DNA of 33,893 nt from an uncultured Clostridium sp. (GTDB lineage Bacteria; Bacillota; Clostridia; TANB77; CAG-508): contig CAOJKK010000013.1 in NCBI GenBank assembly GCA_948437895.1, positions 1 through 33,893 of the forward strand. Reading direction: 5' to 3'. The notes beneath the pieces are model-generated. The model had not been told where the DNA came from. It did not search any database and saw only the letters and a program-made list of their open reading frames with translations. The position numbers and the translations under genes were made by a program. Shown here in pieces: positions 1 to 9,382 of this stretch; position 1 is the first letter of the stretch; every line of letters begins with the position of its first letter.

Positions 1-755
1 TATTAGATGTAACACCATTATCATTAGGTATTGAAACATATGGTGGAGTATTTACTAAATTAATAGAAAGAAATACAACAATACCAACAAAGAAATCACA
101 AGTATTCTCAACAGCAGCAGATGGTCAAACAAGTGTTGAAGTTCATGTTTTACAAGGTGAACGTGAAATGGCAGCATATAATAAAACACTTGGAAGATTC
201 CAATTAACAGGAATACCAGCAGCACCAAGAGGAATACCACAAATAGAAGTTACATTTGATATAGATGCAAATGGTATAGTTCATGTATCTGCAAAAGATA
301 TGGCAACAGGTAATGAACAAAATGTTTCTATAACAGCAAGCACAAATCTTTCAGAAGAAGATATTAATAAAGCTGTAAAAGATGCAGAAGCACATGCAAG
401 CGAAGATAAAAAGAGAAAAGAAGAAGTTGAAGTTAAAAATAATGCTGAGAGTTTAGTATATAGTAGCCAAAAGACATTAGATGATTTAGGAGACAAAATA
501 AGTGGTGAAGAAAAAGCTAAAGTAGAAACAGAAATTGAAAATGTTAAAAAAGCTTTAGAAACAAATAATGTTGATACAATTAAAGAAGCTACTGAAAAAT
601 TAACAACTGAATTCTATAAATTATCTGAACAATTATATAAACAAACAGGAGCAAATGCTGAAGCAGCAGGTGCTCAAGGTGCAGAAGCAAATGATGGAAA
701 TGTTTATGATGCAGATTACAAAGTAGAAGACGACGGAAATGGAGAAAATAAATAG
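1..755 (+). CDS. dnaK: DnaK (Hsp70) chaperone, C-terminal part
   Basis: The gene enters from the left edge, reading in frame from base 3, and gives about 250 residues. It begins at the conserved [11 protein letters not shown] linker motif that joins the ATPase domain to the substrate-binding domain. The beta-sandwich follows ([20 protein letters not shown], then [14 protein letters not shown]), then the helical lid and an Ala/Gly/Asn-rich tail ending in a charged DDGNGENK. The ATPase domain lies outside the window. DnaK is the ATP-driven chaperone that works with DnaJ and GrpE in the cytoplasm, and dnaJ follows 146 bases downstream, the usual Firmicute order. Codon use is AT-rich and no in-frame CGG is present; the CGG at gac-gac-gga straddles two codons and is read normally. 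Confidence 0.97.
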   Translation, partial: LDVTPLSLGIETYGGVFTKLIERNTTIPTKKSQVFSTAADGQTSVEVHVLQGEREMAAYNKTLGRFQLTGIPAAPRGIPQIEVTFDIDANGIVHVSAKDMATGNEQNVSITASTNLSEEDINKAVKDAEAHASEDKKRKEEVEVKNNAESLVYSSQKTLDDLGDKISGEEKAKVETEIENVKKALETNNVDTIKEATEKLTTEFYKLSEQLYKQTGANAEAAGAQGAEANDGNVYDADYKVEDDGNGENK

Positions 756-775
756 ATATTAAAATCTATATTAAA

Positions 776-814
776 AATTTGGAGTTTGGTATATTAATTA
801 CCAGACTCCAAATT
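776..814 (+). terminator. Hairpin between dnaK and dnaJ
   Basis: AATTTGGAGT (776-785) pairs with ACTCCAAATT (805-814), and TGGTA pairs with TACCA inside it, giving a stem of about 15 bp. No U-run follows, so it may be an mRNA end or processing/stability hairpin that lowers dnaJ expression relative to dnaK, rather than a full intrinsic terminator. Confidence 0.6.
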
Positions 815-901
815 CCAAGCTAAAAAGTATATTTTTAATTATATGTGTAATATCATTTGAATAGTATAGATATAATCAAAAATACATTGGAGGAAAAATA
901 A

Positions 902-2054
902 ATGGCAAATAAAAGAGACTATTATGAAGTATTAGGTGTAGAGAAAACTGCAACAGATGAAGAATTAAAAAAAGCATATAGAAAACTTGCAAAAAAATAT
1001 CATCCAGATGCTAATCCAGATAACAAAAAGGAAGCAGAGGAGAAATTTAAAGAAGTTTCAGAAGCTTATGAGAATTTATCAGACCCTCAAAAAAGAAGAA
1101 TGTACGATCAATTTGGACATGATGGACCGCAAGGATTTGGAGGAGGACCAGGTGGTAATGGATATTATTCATATTCAACATCTGGATTTGATGGTTTCTC
1201 TGATTTTGGAGACTTAGGAGATATTTTCTCTTCATTTTTTGGTGGAGGATTTAGTGGAAGAACTTCTAGGCAGAAAAATGGTCCTAAAAAAGGAAGAGAC
1301 TTAAAATATAGCATGAATATTACTTTTGAAGAATCATACTTAGGGGTAGAAAAAGAAATATCAATAAATAGAGAAGAAGAATGTAATACTTGCCATGGAT
1401 CAAAAGCAAAACCAGGAACAACAGTAGAAACTTGTAAGGCTTGTAATGGTACAGGAACAATAAAACAAACTGTATCTACAATACTTGGTCAAATGCAAAC
1501 TACAAAAACTTGTCCTAATTGTAATGGAGAAGGTAAAGTAATAAAAGAGAAATGTCCTGAATGTAAACGGAAGAGGAAAAATAAGAAAACCAGTAAAAAT
1601 AAAGGTTAAAATACCTGCAGGAATATCAGATAATCAAACTGTAGTATTAAGAGGAGAAGGAGAACCAGGAGAAAAGGGTGGACCAAAAGGAGATTTATAC
1701 ATTGTAGTAGGTATAAAAAGACATAGCATTTTCTCAAGAAATGGCGACCATGTAGTATGCGAAATACCAATCACATTTACTCAAGCAACACTTGGAGCAG
1801 ACTTAAAAATACCAATGGTAGATGGCAAAGAGGAAATTTATAGAATACCAGAAGGAACACAAACAGGAACTAAATTTACAATTAGAAATAAAGGATTTAA
1901 AGCTGTAAATGGAAACTGGAGTGGTGATTATATATTTACTGTTGTAGTTCAAACACCAAAAAGATTAACGGCAGAACAAAAGGATTTATTAAATAAACTT
2001 GCAAAAACGATGAATGAGCAACCACCAGTAAAGAAAAAAGGAATATTTGGATAA
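902..2054 (+). CDS. dnaJ: DnaJ (Hsp40) co-chaperone, read through one +1 frameshift
   Basis: DnaJ delivers substrates to DnaK and stimulates its ATPase. The J domain is at residues 1-70 with the HPD motif (KKYHPDAN), then a Gly/Phe-rich region, then the zinc domain with four CxxCxGxG-type repeats, then the C-terminal substrate domains. The reading frame breaks at 1568: the upstream frame runs aaa-cgg-aag and stops 13 codons later, whereas skipping one C gives aaa-(c)-gga-aga-gga, restoring the fourth zinc motif CPECKGRGK and the standard C-terminus (KVKIPAGI, ...). The joined product is 383 residues, the normal length. The start at 902 has GGAGG about 8 bases upstream. The break is in a conserved glycine. 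It could be a mutation, but the same change recurs in five other genes here. Confidence 0.93.
1568..1570 (+). other. CGG +1 frameshift site in dnaJ
   Basis: Zero-frame codon CGG follows AAA (residue 222). Skipping the C reads GGA, the first glycine of the last CxxCxGxG motif. There is no Shine-Dalgarno-like sequence or stop codon at the site. Confidence 0.85.
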
Positions 2055-2127
2055 AGTTGAAAATATAAGAAGCTTTGTGATAAAATTTATTACAGAGCTT
2101 TTATATTTTATAAGGAGAATAAAAAAC

Positions 2128-2892
2128 ATGCCAAAATTTTTTGTAAAGAATAATCAAATAAATGATGATAAAGTAACAATAACAGGTGAAGATGTAAATC
2201 ACATAAAAAATGTTTTAAGACTAAATATAGATGATGATATACAAGTATGCAATTTAGAAACAGCAGAAAATTATATGTGTGGAATAACTAAAATAAATAA
2301 TGAAGCAGTAGAATGTAATATATTTAAGACAATAAATTCTGAATCTGAATCAAATATACATATAAATGTATTTCAAGGAATTCCTAAATCAGATAAAATG
2401 GAATTAATAATACAAAAAGCTGTTGAATTAGGAGCAAACGAAATAACTCCAGTAGAGATGAAAAGATGTGTTGCAAAAATAGATGATAAAACAAAAGTAA
2501 AGAAGATTTCAAGATGGCAAAAAATATCAGAGGTTGCAGCTAAACAATGTGGTAGAGATATAGTACCTAAAATAAATGATGTAACAAATATTAAAAATAT
2601 TTGTAATTTAACAAAAGAATATGATATAGTATTGTTAGCATATGAAAATGAAGAAGAAAATACTTTAAAAAATGAATTGTTAAAATTAAAAGATAAAACA
2701 AATGCAAAATTAAAGATCGGAATTATCATAGGACCAGAAGGCGGTATAGATATAGAAGAAGTAGAGACATTAAAAGATAATGGCGCAAAGGTTATAACAC
2801 TTGGAAAGAGAATTCTAAGAACTGAAACAGTAGCATTTGTTTTAACAAGTATAATAATGTATGAATTAGCAGACTTGGGAGGAAATATTTAA
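2128..2892 (+). CDS. rsmE: 16S rRNA m3U1498 methyltransferase RsmE
   Basis: RsmE transfers a methyl group from S-adenosylmethionine to N3 of U1498 in 16S rRNA. The 254-residue product has the N-terminal PUA-like part (MPKFFV, DVNHIKNVLRL) and the C-terminal SPOUT domain with the family motifs KSDKMELIIQKAVELGANEI, the IIGPEGG loop (around residues 200-208) and the knot sequence ITLGKRILRTETV. The start at 2128 is preceded by AAGGAG (2112-2117); an in-frame upstream start at 2047 would add a non-conserved extension and has no comparable site. It sits after dnaJ, as in many Firmicutes, and its stop overlaps the next start by one base, so the two are translationally coupled. Confidence 0.95.
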   Translation: MPKFFVKNNQINDDKVTITGEDVNHIKNVLRLNIDDDIQVCNLETAENYMCGITKINNEAVECNIFKTINSESESNIHINVFQGIPKSDKMELIIQKAVELGANEITPVEMKRCVAKIDDKTKVKKISRWQKISEVAAKQCGRDIVPKINDVTNIKNICNLTKEYDIVLLAYENEEENTLKNELLKLKDKTNAKLKIGIIIGPEGGIDIEEVETLKDNGAKVITLGKRILRTETVAFVLTSIIMYELADLGGNI

Positions 2893-3671
2893 TGAAGAAA
2901 AGTGCAATAGAGAAAATAGAAAAAGAAATAGATGAAAAAACTAAATTGCCACATGAAGTAAAAGACAAGATAAAAAAAGAAGTATTCACTAATATTATAG
3001 TAGCCACAGTTATAGTTACATATTTTATCTTTATAGTTTTAGGAAGTATAGGAAGTATAAAGAATGTAAGGGTAATAGATTTAAATATTTTTAGTATGAT
3101 ATTTTTAGGAATAGCAATAGTGTTATTTGAAATAGCATATAGAAGAGATCAAGGAAACATTGCCATATATGGAATAGAATCTTTGGTTGTTGCAATATTT
3201 ACTTTGTTCTTACCATATATCATATTTGAATTAGATGAAACTCACAAGAAATATTATTTGTTAGCGAGCATATATATTGCAGCTTACTATATCTTAAAAT
3301 CAATTTACATAGCTACAAGAACAAGAGTTAAATATATGAATAGTATTAGTGATGTAAAAGAGATAGTTAAAAAAGAGAAATCTAGAAGAAGAGTTAAAGA
3401 AGATATAGATGGAAGTATAGAACAAAACAAAGATGAAGTAAAAAAAGAGGAAAAAGTAAATAATAAAAAAGAAGAGAAAAAGACAGATGCTCCAAAGAAG
3501 AGAGGAAGACCTAAGAAAAATGCTACGTTAGAAGTTGTTAAAGAAGAAAAATCTGAACATAAAAGAAGAGGAAGACCTAAAAAAACAGAAAATAAAAAAG
3601 TCGAAGAAGAAGTAAAAGTAACTGAAGCACCTAAAAAAAGAGGTAGACCAAGAAAGGTGGTAAGTAAATAA
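2892..3671 (+). CDS. Membrane protein with three AT-hook-like motifs in its tail
   Basis: I do not recognise the family. The 259-residue product has a short charged N-terminus, then about four hydrophobic segments (roughly residues 35-55, 63-82, 90-112 and 118-138), then a highly charged Lys/Glu tail. The tail carries three copies of a KKRGRPKK / RRGRPKK / KKRGRPRK motif (near residues 203, 224 and 249). The GRP core flanked by basic residues is the AT-hook signature that binds the minor groove of AT-rich DNA. The arrangement suggests a membrane-anchored DNA- or RNA-binding protein; that role is inference. It overlaps rsmE and yicC by one base each, so it belongs to the same operon and is probably made in fixed ratio with them. 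Confidence 0.8.
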   Translation: MKKSAIEKIEKEIDEKTKLPHEVKDKIKKEVFTNIIVATVIVTYFIFIVLGSIGSIKNVRVIDLNIFSMIFLGIAIVLFEIAYRRDQGNIAIYGIESLVVAIFTLFLPYIIFELDETHKKYYLLASIYIAAYYILKSIYIATRTRVKYMNSISDVKEIVKKEKSRRRVKEDIDGSIEQNKDEVKKEEKVNNKKEEKKTDAPKKRGRPKKNATLEVVKEEKSEHKRRGRPKKTENKKVEEEVKVTEAPKKRGRPRKVVSK

Positions 3672-4549
3672 TGATTAAAAGTATGACAGGTTTTGGAAGA
3701 AGCATATATGAAAATGAAGGAAGAGAATATTTAATTGAAATAAAATCAGTAAATAATAGATTTAGTGATGTTAATATAAAAATGCCAAGAAGCTTAAACT
3801 ATCTGGAAGAAAAGTTAAAAAAGGAAATACTAAAATCAGTATCTAGAGGGAAAGTAGATGTATATATAACATTTAATAATAATAGTGATAGAGGAAAATG
3901 TATAAAATTAAATACAGAAATTGCAAAAGTGTATATAGACGAATTAAAAAAACTATCTAAAGAAGCGGAAATAATTGATAATATTAATATAATGGATATA
4001 TCTAAATTTCCAGATGTATTGAATATAAGAATGGAAGAAGATTCAGAAGAGATAATTGAAAAAGAATTGATGATAGCATTAGATGAAGCAATAAAAAGTT
4101 TTATAGATATGAGAGAAAAAGAAGGAAATAAAATAAAACAAGATTTAGAAAATAGAGTTAAAGTTATATCAGAAAAAATTGAACAAATTTCTAATATTTC
4201 TTCTGGACTTGTAGAAGAATATATAGTAAAATTAGAAACGAGGATAAAAGAACTATTAAAGACTGATGTGGTAGATCAAACAAGACTTGCACAAGAAGTA
4301 GTTATCTATTCAGATAAATGTTCTGTTGAAGAAGAAATAACAAGACTAAAAAGCCATATATCTCAATTTTCAAATCTAATAAATGAGAATATAGCAATTG
4401 GTAAAAAGTTAGATTTCTTAATTCAAGAAATGAATAGAGAAACAAATACAATTGGTTCAAAAGCGAATAATTTGGAAATTACAAATTTAGTTGTAGATAT
4501 TAAAACAGAATTAGAAAATATTCGTGAACAAGTTCAGAATATTGAGTAA
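3671..4549 (+). CDS. yicC: YicC family endoribonuclease
   Basis: The protein opens with the family signature MIKSMTGFGRS and continues with EIKSVNNRF and NRETNTIGSKAN near the C-terminus, the positions most conserved in the YicC/YloC family. The length of 292 residues is typical. Members of this family have been described as RNA-cleaving enzymes that affect small-RNA turnover and are needed in stationary phase or sporulation in some bacteria. It starts one base into the stop codon of the AT-hook protein gene and is followed after 12 bases by remA, the conserved Firmicute order yicC-remA-gmk-rpoZ (here rpoZ precedes gmk). Confidence 0.94.
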   Translation: MIKSMTGFGRSIYENEGREYLIEIKSVNNRFSDVNIKMPRSLNYLEEKLKKEILKSVSRGKVDVYITFNNNSDRGKCIKLNTEIAKVYIDELKKLSKEAEIIDNINIMDISKFPDVLNIRMEEDSEEIIEKELMIALDEAIKSFIDMREKEGNKIKQDLENRVKVISEKIEQISNISSGLVEEYIVKLETRIKELLKTDVVDQTRLAQEVVIYSDKCSVEEEITRLKSHISQFSNLINENIAIGKKLDFLIQEMNRETNTIGSKANNLEITNLVVDIKTELENIREQVQNIE

Positions 4550-4561
4550 GGAGATGAAAAA

Positions 4562-4822
4562 ATGCAATTAATTAATATTGGATTTGGAAATATTGTTTCT
4601 GCTAATAGAATAATATCAATAGTAAGCCCAGAATCTGCACCTATTAAAAGGTTAATTCAAGAAGCCAAAGATGCAAAAATGGCAGTAGATGCAACATATG
4701 GAAGAAGAACAAGGGCAGTTATAATAATGGATTCAGGACATGTAATACTTTCAGCAGTACAACCAGAAACGGTTGCATCAAGATTAGATAAAGATGTTAG
4801 TAAAGAAGATGTAGAAGAATAA
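4562..4822 (+). CDS. remA: RemA-type DNA-binding regulator (DUF370)
   Basis: The 86-residue product matches the RemA/DUF370 family: [20 protein letters not shown] at the start, then [15 protein letters not shown] and [22 protein letters not shown] with the basic YGRRTRA segment used for DNA binding. In Bacillus subtilis RemA activates biofilm-matrix and osmoprotection genes by forming ring-shaped oligomers on DNA. Here the neighbours, yicC and gmk, are those found in other Firmicutes. GGAG (4551-4554) lies just upstream of the start. The basal role in a non-Bacillus host is not known from the sequence. Confidence 0.94.
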   Translation: MQLINIGFGNIVSANRIISIVSPESAPIKRLIQEAKDAKMAVDATYGRRTRAVIIMDSGHVILSAVQPETVASRLDKDVSKEDVEE

Positions 4823-4864
4823 GATAAAAAACAATAAACATTAAATAAAAGGAGATTGATAAAA

Positions 4865-5053
4865 ATGATAATTAAACCTACAGTTACAGATTTATTAGAA
4901 ATATTTAATAACAGATTTGAATTAGTAATTGTTACTTCAAGAAGAGCAAGACAAATAGCTGCAGGAAGCCCTGTGCTTACAAGAGTTAATGAGGAATCAT
5001 CTGTTACACTTGCTGCAAATGAAATTGCAGAAGGAAAGGTGGTAAAATGTTAG
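4865..5053 (+). CDS. rpoZ: RNA polymerase omega subunit
   Basis: The omega subunit binds and stabilises the beta' subunit of RNA polymerase. The 62-residue product shows the family pattern: MIIKPTVTDLLE, NRFELVIVTSRRARQIA, then the C-terminal VTLAANEIAEGKV. I place the start at ATG 4865, with AAGGAG at 4849-4854; an in-frame TTG at 4856 would lie almost on top of that site. The 3' end overlaps the gmk start by seven bases, so translation of gmk is coupled to it. Confidence 0.93.
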   Translation: MIIKPTVTDLLEIFNNRFELVIVTSRRARQIAAGSPVLTRVNEESSVTLAANEIAEGKVVKC

Positions 5054-5616
5054 TACTACTATCTGGAGTATCAGGAGCAGGAAAAGATACAGTAAAAAAA
5101 GAACTATTAAATAGAATGGATAATGTAATAACAATGCCTTCATATACTGACAGATCACCTAGACCTGGAGAAGTTAATGGAGAGATTTATAACTTCATAA
5201 CTACAGAAGAATTTAAACAAAAAATAGAAGAAGGAGAGTTCTATGAATATTCTGTTCATCATGAACACTATTATGGAACATCTAGAAAAATACTAAATGA
5301 AAATATACTAAAAGGTAAAATAATTGTTAAAGATATAGAAGTTAATGGTACAGAAAATTTGCTTAAGTTGCTAAAAAATGATATTAAAATAGTAACAATA
5401 TTTTTAAGAGTTCCAAAAGAAGAATTAAGAAATAGACTAGAACATAGAGGAGAAAAAGCAAGTAGTGAAGAAATAGAATTAAGACTTAATAGATTTGATT
5501 ATGAAGAATCTAAAATTGGAATGTATGATTATGTTATAAAAAATGATGACTTGGAAAAAACTGTACAAATAATAATGTCGATAATTAAGAATGAATGTAA
5601 AATAGAACAAAAATAA
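5047..5616 (+). CDS. gmk: Guanylate kinase
   Basis: Guanylate kinase phosphorylates GMP to GDP. The 189-residue protein has the P-loop GVSGAGKDT (residues 7-15; the usual family form is GPSGxGKxT), the GMP-binding segment TDRSPRPGEVNGEIYNFI, EFYEYSVHHEHYYGT, the VKDIEVNG segment where V-x-D-x-x-x-G is typical, and the lid with NRLEHRGEKASSEEIELRL. The start overlaps rpoZ. The Asp in the P-loop position usually held by Gly/Ser-Thr is a mild oddity. A strong terminator follows at 5656, closing the rsmE-to-gmk operon. Confidence 0.94.
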   Translation: MLVLLSGVSGAGKDTVKKELLNRMDNVITMPSYTDRSPRPGEVNGEIYNFITTEEFKQKIEEGEFYEYSVHHEHYYGTSRKILNENILKGKIIVKDIEVNGTENLLKLLKNDIKIVTIFLRVPKEELRNRLEHRGEKASSEEIELRLNRFDYEESKIGMYDYVIKNDDLEKTVQIIMSIIKNECKIEQK

Positions 5617-5655
5617 ATTACAAAAAATGGAAAAATAATTGACAAGTAATTAATA

Positions 5656-5698
5656 AAATGATAGACTAGGTATACACACCTAGTCTATCATTTTGACA
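5656..5698 (+). terminator. Intrinsic terminator after gmk
   Basis: A perfect 16-bp stem, AAATGATAGACTAGGT pairing with ACCTAGTCTATCATTT, has a 6-base loop (ATACAC) and a T-rich 3' flank. It is nearly symmetrical and could work on both strands. Confidence 0.9.
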
Positions 5699-5729
5699 AA
5701 AAAACTAAAAGAAAGGAGGAGTAAATAAT

Positions 5730-6116
5730 ATGTCTAAAGAATTTGAAAGTAAAGTGCTAGAATTTATTGATGTTGCAACTCAAAAGTTCGATAAAATAGA
5801 TGAAAGGTTCGACAAGATTGATAAGAGGATTGATAATCTAGAAAATACTTTAGATAAACATACAGAAATCTTGGAAGATCATACTAAATTATTAGAAGAT
5901 CATACTAAAAAAATTAATACATTACAAGAAACAGTGATTTTAATTGAACATAAAGTTACAACAGAGTTTCCAGCACTATTTGAAGCTTTTGAACTTCATC
6001 AGGAAATGCACAAAGATTATGATGAAAAGAATTCTTATTTAAGTTCAAAAGTAGAAGAAAATTCTATGAGAATATCAGTTTTAGAAGACCAAATGAAATT
6101 CATAAAAACAAATTAA
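5730..6116 (+). CDS. Small coiled-coil protein, function unknown
   Basis: I do not recognise a specific family. The 128-residue product is soluble, without a signal peptide, and dominated by heptad repeats: FDKIDERFDKIDKRIDNLEN (about residues 20-39) and HTEILEDHTKLLEDHTKK, typical of a parallel multimeric coiled coil. A C-terminal segment FHQ..-like (FELHQEMHKDYDEK) precedes another short coil. Proteins of this make-up are common in clostridia as small accessory or phage-like coiled-coil proteins, but I cannot name a partner. AGGAGG at 5714-5719 gives a strong start. The gene is flanked by terminators on both sides and is probably a single-gene unit. Confidence 0.85.
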   Translation: MSKEFESKVLEFIDVATQKFDKIDERFDKIDKRIDNLENTLDKHTEILEDHTKLLEDHTKKINTLQETVILIEHKVTTEFPALFEAFELHQEMHKDYDEKNSYLSSKVEENSMRISVLEDQMKFIKTN

Positions 6117-6150
6117 TTACTTATAAATTTAAATCATAATAATTCAAAAT

Positions 6151-6213
6151 CAATAAAGAGGTTTAAACATGTAATTTAAAAGTTTGAAATTACATATCTA
6201 AGCCTCTTTATTG
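6151..6213. terminator. Bidirectional terminator between the coiled-coil gene and yhbY
   Basis: CAATAAAGAGG (6151-6161) pairs with CCTCTTTATTG (6203-6213), and TGTAATTT pairs with AAATTACA inside. It lies between two convergent genes and has T-rich or A-rich flanks on both sides. Confidence 0.85.
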
Positions 6214-6229
6214 TATATATAATAAAATA

Positions 6230-6520
6230 TTAGCTTGGTAATTCTATTTTAGAATCTTTTTTCTTTTGTCTAAATAAAGTTATCTTATTTCCGATTACTT
6301 GTACAACTATAGAATTAGTTTTTTCAGAAATCTCAAATGATAAACTTTTAGCTGAATCTGGAGCAGTTTCTAAAACAGTTATTTTAATTAATTCTCTTGC
6401 TTCTAATGCATCATCTAGTTGTTTTATTAAATTATCATTTATTCCATTTTTCCCTATTTGAAAAATAGCTTCTATTCTATTACTAAGTCCTCTTAAATAT
6501 GCTCTTTGTTTACTTGTCAT
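6230..6520 (-). CDS. yhbY: YhbY / CRS1-YhbY domain RNA-binding protein
   Basis: This 96-residue protein carries the CRM (CRS1-YhbY) fold: MTSKQRAYLRGLSNRIEAIFQIGKNGIND, with the conserved GKNG loop near residue 30, then a hydrophobic beta strand (SIVVQVIGNKITLFR) at the end. YhbY associates with pre-50S ribosomal subunits and is thought to help ribosome assembly. I set the start at 6520, where GGAG precedes the ATG by 7 bases; the open frame extends upstream to 6538 without a comparable site. It is the only minus-strand gene in this stretch and converges with the coiled-coil gene. Confidence 0.92.
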   Translation of the reverse strand: MTSKQRAYLRGLSNRIEAIFQIGKNGINDNLIKQLDDALEARELIKITVLETAPDSAKSLSFEISEKTNSIVVQVIGNKITLFRQKKKDSKIELPS

Positions 6521-6641
6521 AATTTTTCTCCTTATCATATATATAAAGTATATCTATTTTAGTACATTTTTAAACAAAAATCAATAAGCTATGCTTGAGA
6601 ATGTTTAGTATTTTTGATATACTTGTATTCAAGGTGAAGAA

Positions 6642-8866
6642 ATGATAGCAGAAGTAATAATAAATACAATAGCAAAAGAACTAAATAAAACCTATGACTA
6701 TATAATTCCAGACTCTATTTTAAAAGATATAAAAATAGGGTCTAGAGTTTTTGTGCCATTTGGCAGAACAAAACAAGAAGAGGGATTTGTTATAGGCATA
6801 AAAGAAAATTCAGAATTTGCAAATAAAGAAATTATAAAATTAGAAGACAATATTCTAAGTAAAGACAATATAGAACTTGCAAAAATAATGTCTAAAAGAT
6901 ACTTTTGTAATATATCAGACTGTATAAGACTTATGCTTCCACCTGGTAATACAACTAAGAATATAAAAAATAGAATAAAAGACAAGACTGCAAACTTTGT
7001 ATATTTAAAAAAAGAAATTGAAGAAATAGAATTTGATATAGAAGAAGGCATAATTAAATCTGAGAAACAAAAGAGACTACTTACTTTTTTATTTGAAAAT
7101 GAAGGAATACATATTTCTGATTTAGAAATCTTAACAGATACATCAAGAAGCATAATTAAAACTTTAGAGAAGAATGGATATATAGAAATAGTTGAGGAGA
7201 GGGTAAATAGAAATCCTTTTGCTCATAAAGAGATAAAACGAGATAATCCTCTTAAACTAACAGAAGAGCAACAAATGGCATATGACAAAATAAGTAAAGA
7301 GAAGTACAAAGAATTTTTAATATATGGTGTTACAGGTTCTCGGAAAAACAGAAATATATCTTCAATTAATAGAAAATGTAATTAAACAAAATAAAACGGC
7401 AATTGTATTAGTTCCAGAAATATCTTTAACACCACAGATGGTAGATAGATTTTTAGCAAGATTTGGGGACTGCATAGCAGTACTCCATAGTAAACTTTCT
7501 GTTGGAGAAAGATATGATGAATGGCAAAAAATAAAAGAGGGGAAAGCTAAAATAGTAATTGGAGCAAGATCTGCAATATTTGCCCCTGTGAAAAATTTAG
7601 GAATTATAATAATTGATGAAGAACATGATTCATCGTACAAATCAGAAATGTCACCTAGATTTAACGCAAAAGAAATTGCAAGGTTTATGGCAAAACAAAA
7701 TAATATACCAGTAGTACTACGGAAGTGCAACACCTTTAATAGATACATTTGCAAAAGCAAAACTAGGAAAATTAGAACTAATAACACTTACAAAAAGAGC
7801 AAATAGATCTTCTTTGCCAGATGTAGAGGTAGTAGATTTAAGGCAAGAGCTTGCAAATGGTAATAGATCAATGATAAGTAACAAGCTATATGATGAGATA
7901 GAAAAAAATCTTCAAAGAAAAGACCAAACCATACTATTTTTAAACAGAAGAGGTTTTTCAACATTTGTAATGTGTAGAGACTGTGGATACACTGTTAAAT
8001 GTAAAAGATGTAATATAAGTCTAACATATCATGAGTATTCTAATACTCTAAAATGTCATTATTGTGGATATGAAACTAAAAACTTAAAAGTATGTCCTAG
8101 TTGTAACAGTAAAAATATTAAATATTTTGGAACAGGAACAGAAAAATTGCAAAATGAAATACAAAAGTTATTTCCAAATGCGAAGACAATAAGAATGGAC
8201 ATAGATACAGTAACTAAGAAAAATTCACATGAAGAAATATTAAATAAGTTTAAAAATGAAAACATTGATATATTAATAGGAACACAAATGGTAGTAAAAG
8301 GGCATCATTTTCCAAATGTTACACTAGTTGGAGTAATAGCTGCTGATAACAGCTTAAATATTGAAGACTATAGAGCAAATGAAAGAACATTTGATATACT
8401 TACACAAGTAGCAGGAAGAGCAGGAAGGGAAAAAGAAGGACGAGTTATTGTACAAACATATAATCCCGAAAATTTTGTAATAGAGTGTGCAAAAAAACAA
8501 AATTATGATGAGTTCTATAATACAGAGATTGAGCTTAGAAAGCAATTGAAATATCCGCCATTTTGCGATATAATAATGTTTGGAATAAGTTCTAGTGATA
8601 AGCAAGAAGTAGAACTAGCATCAAAAAAATTACATAGTATATTACAGAGGAATTGTAAAAAATACAATGTTAATTTAGATATATACAAACCAGTTGTATC
8701 TCCAATAAGTAAAATAAAAAATAAATATAGATGGAGAATTATTGCAAAATGCAATTTAAATAATACAATTGTGAATTTAGTAAATACTACATTAGATGAA
8801 TACTATAAACTTAAATTCAAGAATACAAGAGTTGTTGCAGATATTAATCCAAACAACATGAATTAG
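6642..8866 (+). CDS. priA: PriA replication-restart helicase, read through two +1 frameshifts
   Basis: PriA is the 3'-to-5' helicase that reloads the replisome at stalled forks. Joined across two breaks, the product is 740 residues, the family length. The N-terminal DNA-binding domain starts MIAEVIINTIAKELNKTYDYIIP. Walker A is GVTGSGKTEIYLQ (about 229-241), the DEEH box is IIIIDEEHDSSYK, motif III is VVLGSATP, and the cysteine-rich zinc domain has CRDCGYTVKCKRC and CHYCGY...CPSC. Motifs V-VI are IGTQMVVKGHHFP and QVAGRAGR. The first break (7341) falls at the second Gly of the Walker A GSGKT and the second (7720) at the Gly of LGSATP. In both, skipping one C before GGA restores the motif. AAGGTGA precedes the ATG by 4 bases. 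Confidence 0.93.
7341..7343 (+). other. CGG +1 frameshift site in priA Walker A
   Basis: tct-CGG-aaa in the zero frame; skipping C gives tct-gga-aaa-aca (Ser-Gly-Lys-Thr). Without the shift the frame ends 14 codons later and the helicase domain is lost. Confidence 0.88.
7720..7722 (+). other. CGG +1 frameshift site in priA motif III
   Basis: cta-CGG-aag in the zero frame; skipping C gives cta-gga-agt-gca-aca (Leu-Gly-Ser-Ala-Thr). It lies 126 codons after the first site, so full-length PriA needs two successful shifts. Confidence 0.88.
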
Positions 8867-8887
8867 AAATATGGGGGTAAATAAAAA

Positions 8888-9382
8888 ATGGCAATTAGAA
8901 TGATAAGAGAAGAAGGGGACGAAATCCTAAAAAAGAAATCAAGAGAAGTAGAAAATATTGATGAAAAAGTTCTAGAATTAATACAAGATATGTTGGATAC
9001 AATGCATAAAGCAAATGGCGTTGGACTTGCGGCAGTTCAAGTAGGTGTACTTAAAAAAATTGTAGTAATAGATATATATGAAGAAGGTGTAGAACCATAT
9101 ATTCTAATAAATCCAGAAATAATAAAAACAAAAGGAGAACAAACAGTAGAGGAAGGATGTTTAAGTTTCCCAAATAAATTTGCAAAAATTGTAAGACCAA
9201 AAGAAGTTGTAGCAAGAGCCCTAAATGAAAAAGGAGAAAAGATAGAAATCAAAGCGAAAGATTTATTTGCACAAGCAATATGCCATGAAGTTGACCATTT
9301 AAATGGAGAAGTCTTTGTTGACAAAATAATACCAGGAACTTTAGAAATGGTTACACCAGAACAAACAAATGAGAGAAAATAA
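8888..9382 (+). CDS. def: Peptide deformylase
   Basis: Deformylase removes the formyl group from the N-terminal methionine of nascent proteins. All three family motifs are present in this 164-residue protein: GVGLAAVQVG (motif 1; the usual form is GxGLAAxQ), EGCLSFP (motif 2, metal-binding Cys) and HEVDHLNG (motif 3, the two metal-binding His and the catalytic Glu). The start at 8888 follows GGGGGT at 8874-8879. It is 21 bases after priA and is followed by fmt, which performs the opposite reaction on the initiator tRNA; the priA-def-fmt order is common in Firmicutes. A dispersed hairpin element begins on the last base of its stop codon. Confidence 0.96.
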   Translation: MAIRMIREEGDEILKKKSREVENIDEKVLELIQDMLDTMHKANGVGLAAVQVGVLKKIVVIDIYEEGVEPYILINPEIIKTKGEQTVEEGCLSFPNKFAKIVRPKEVVARALNEKGEKIEIKAKDLFAQAICHEVDHLNGEVFVDKIIPGTLEMVTPEQTNERK

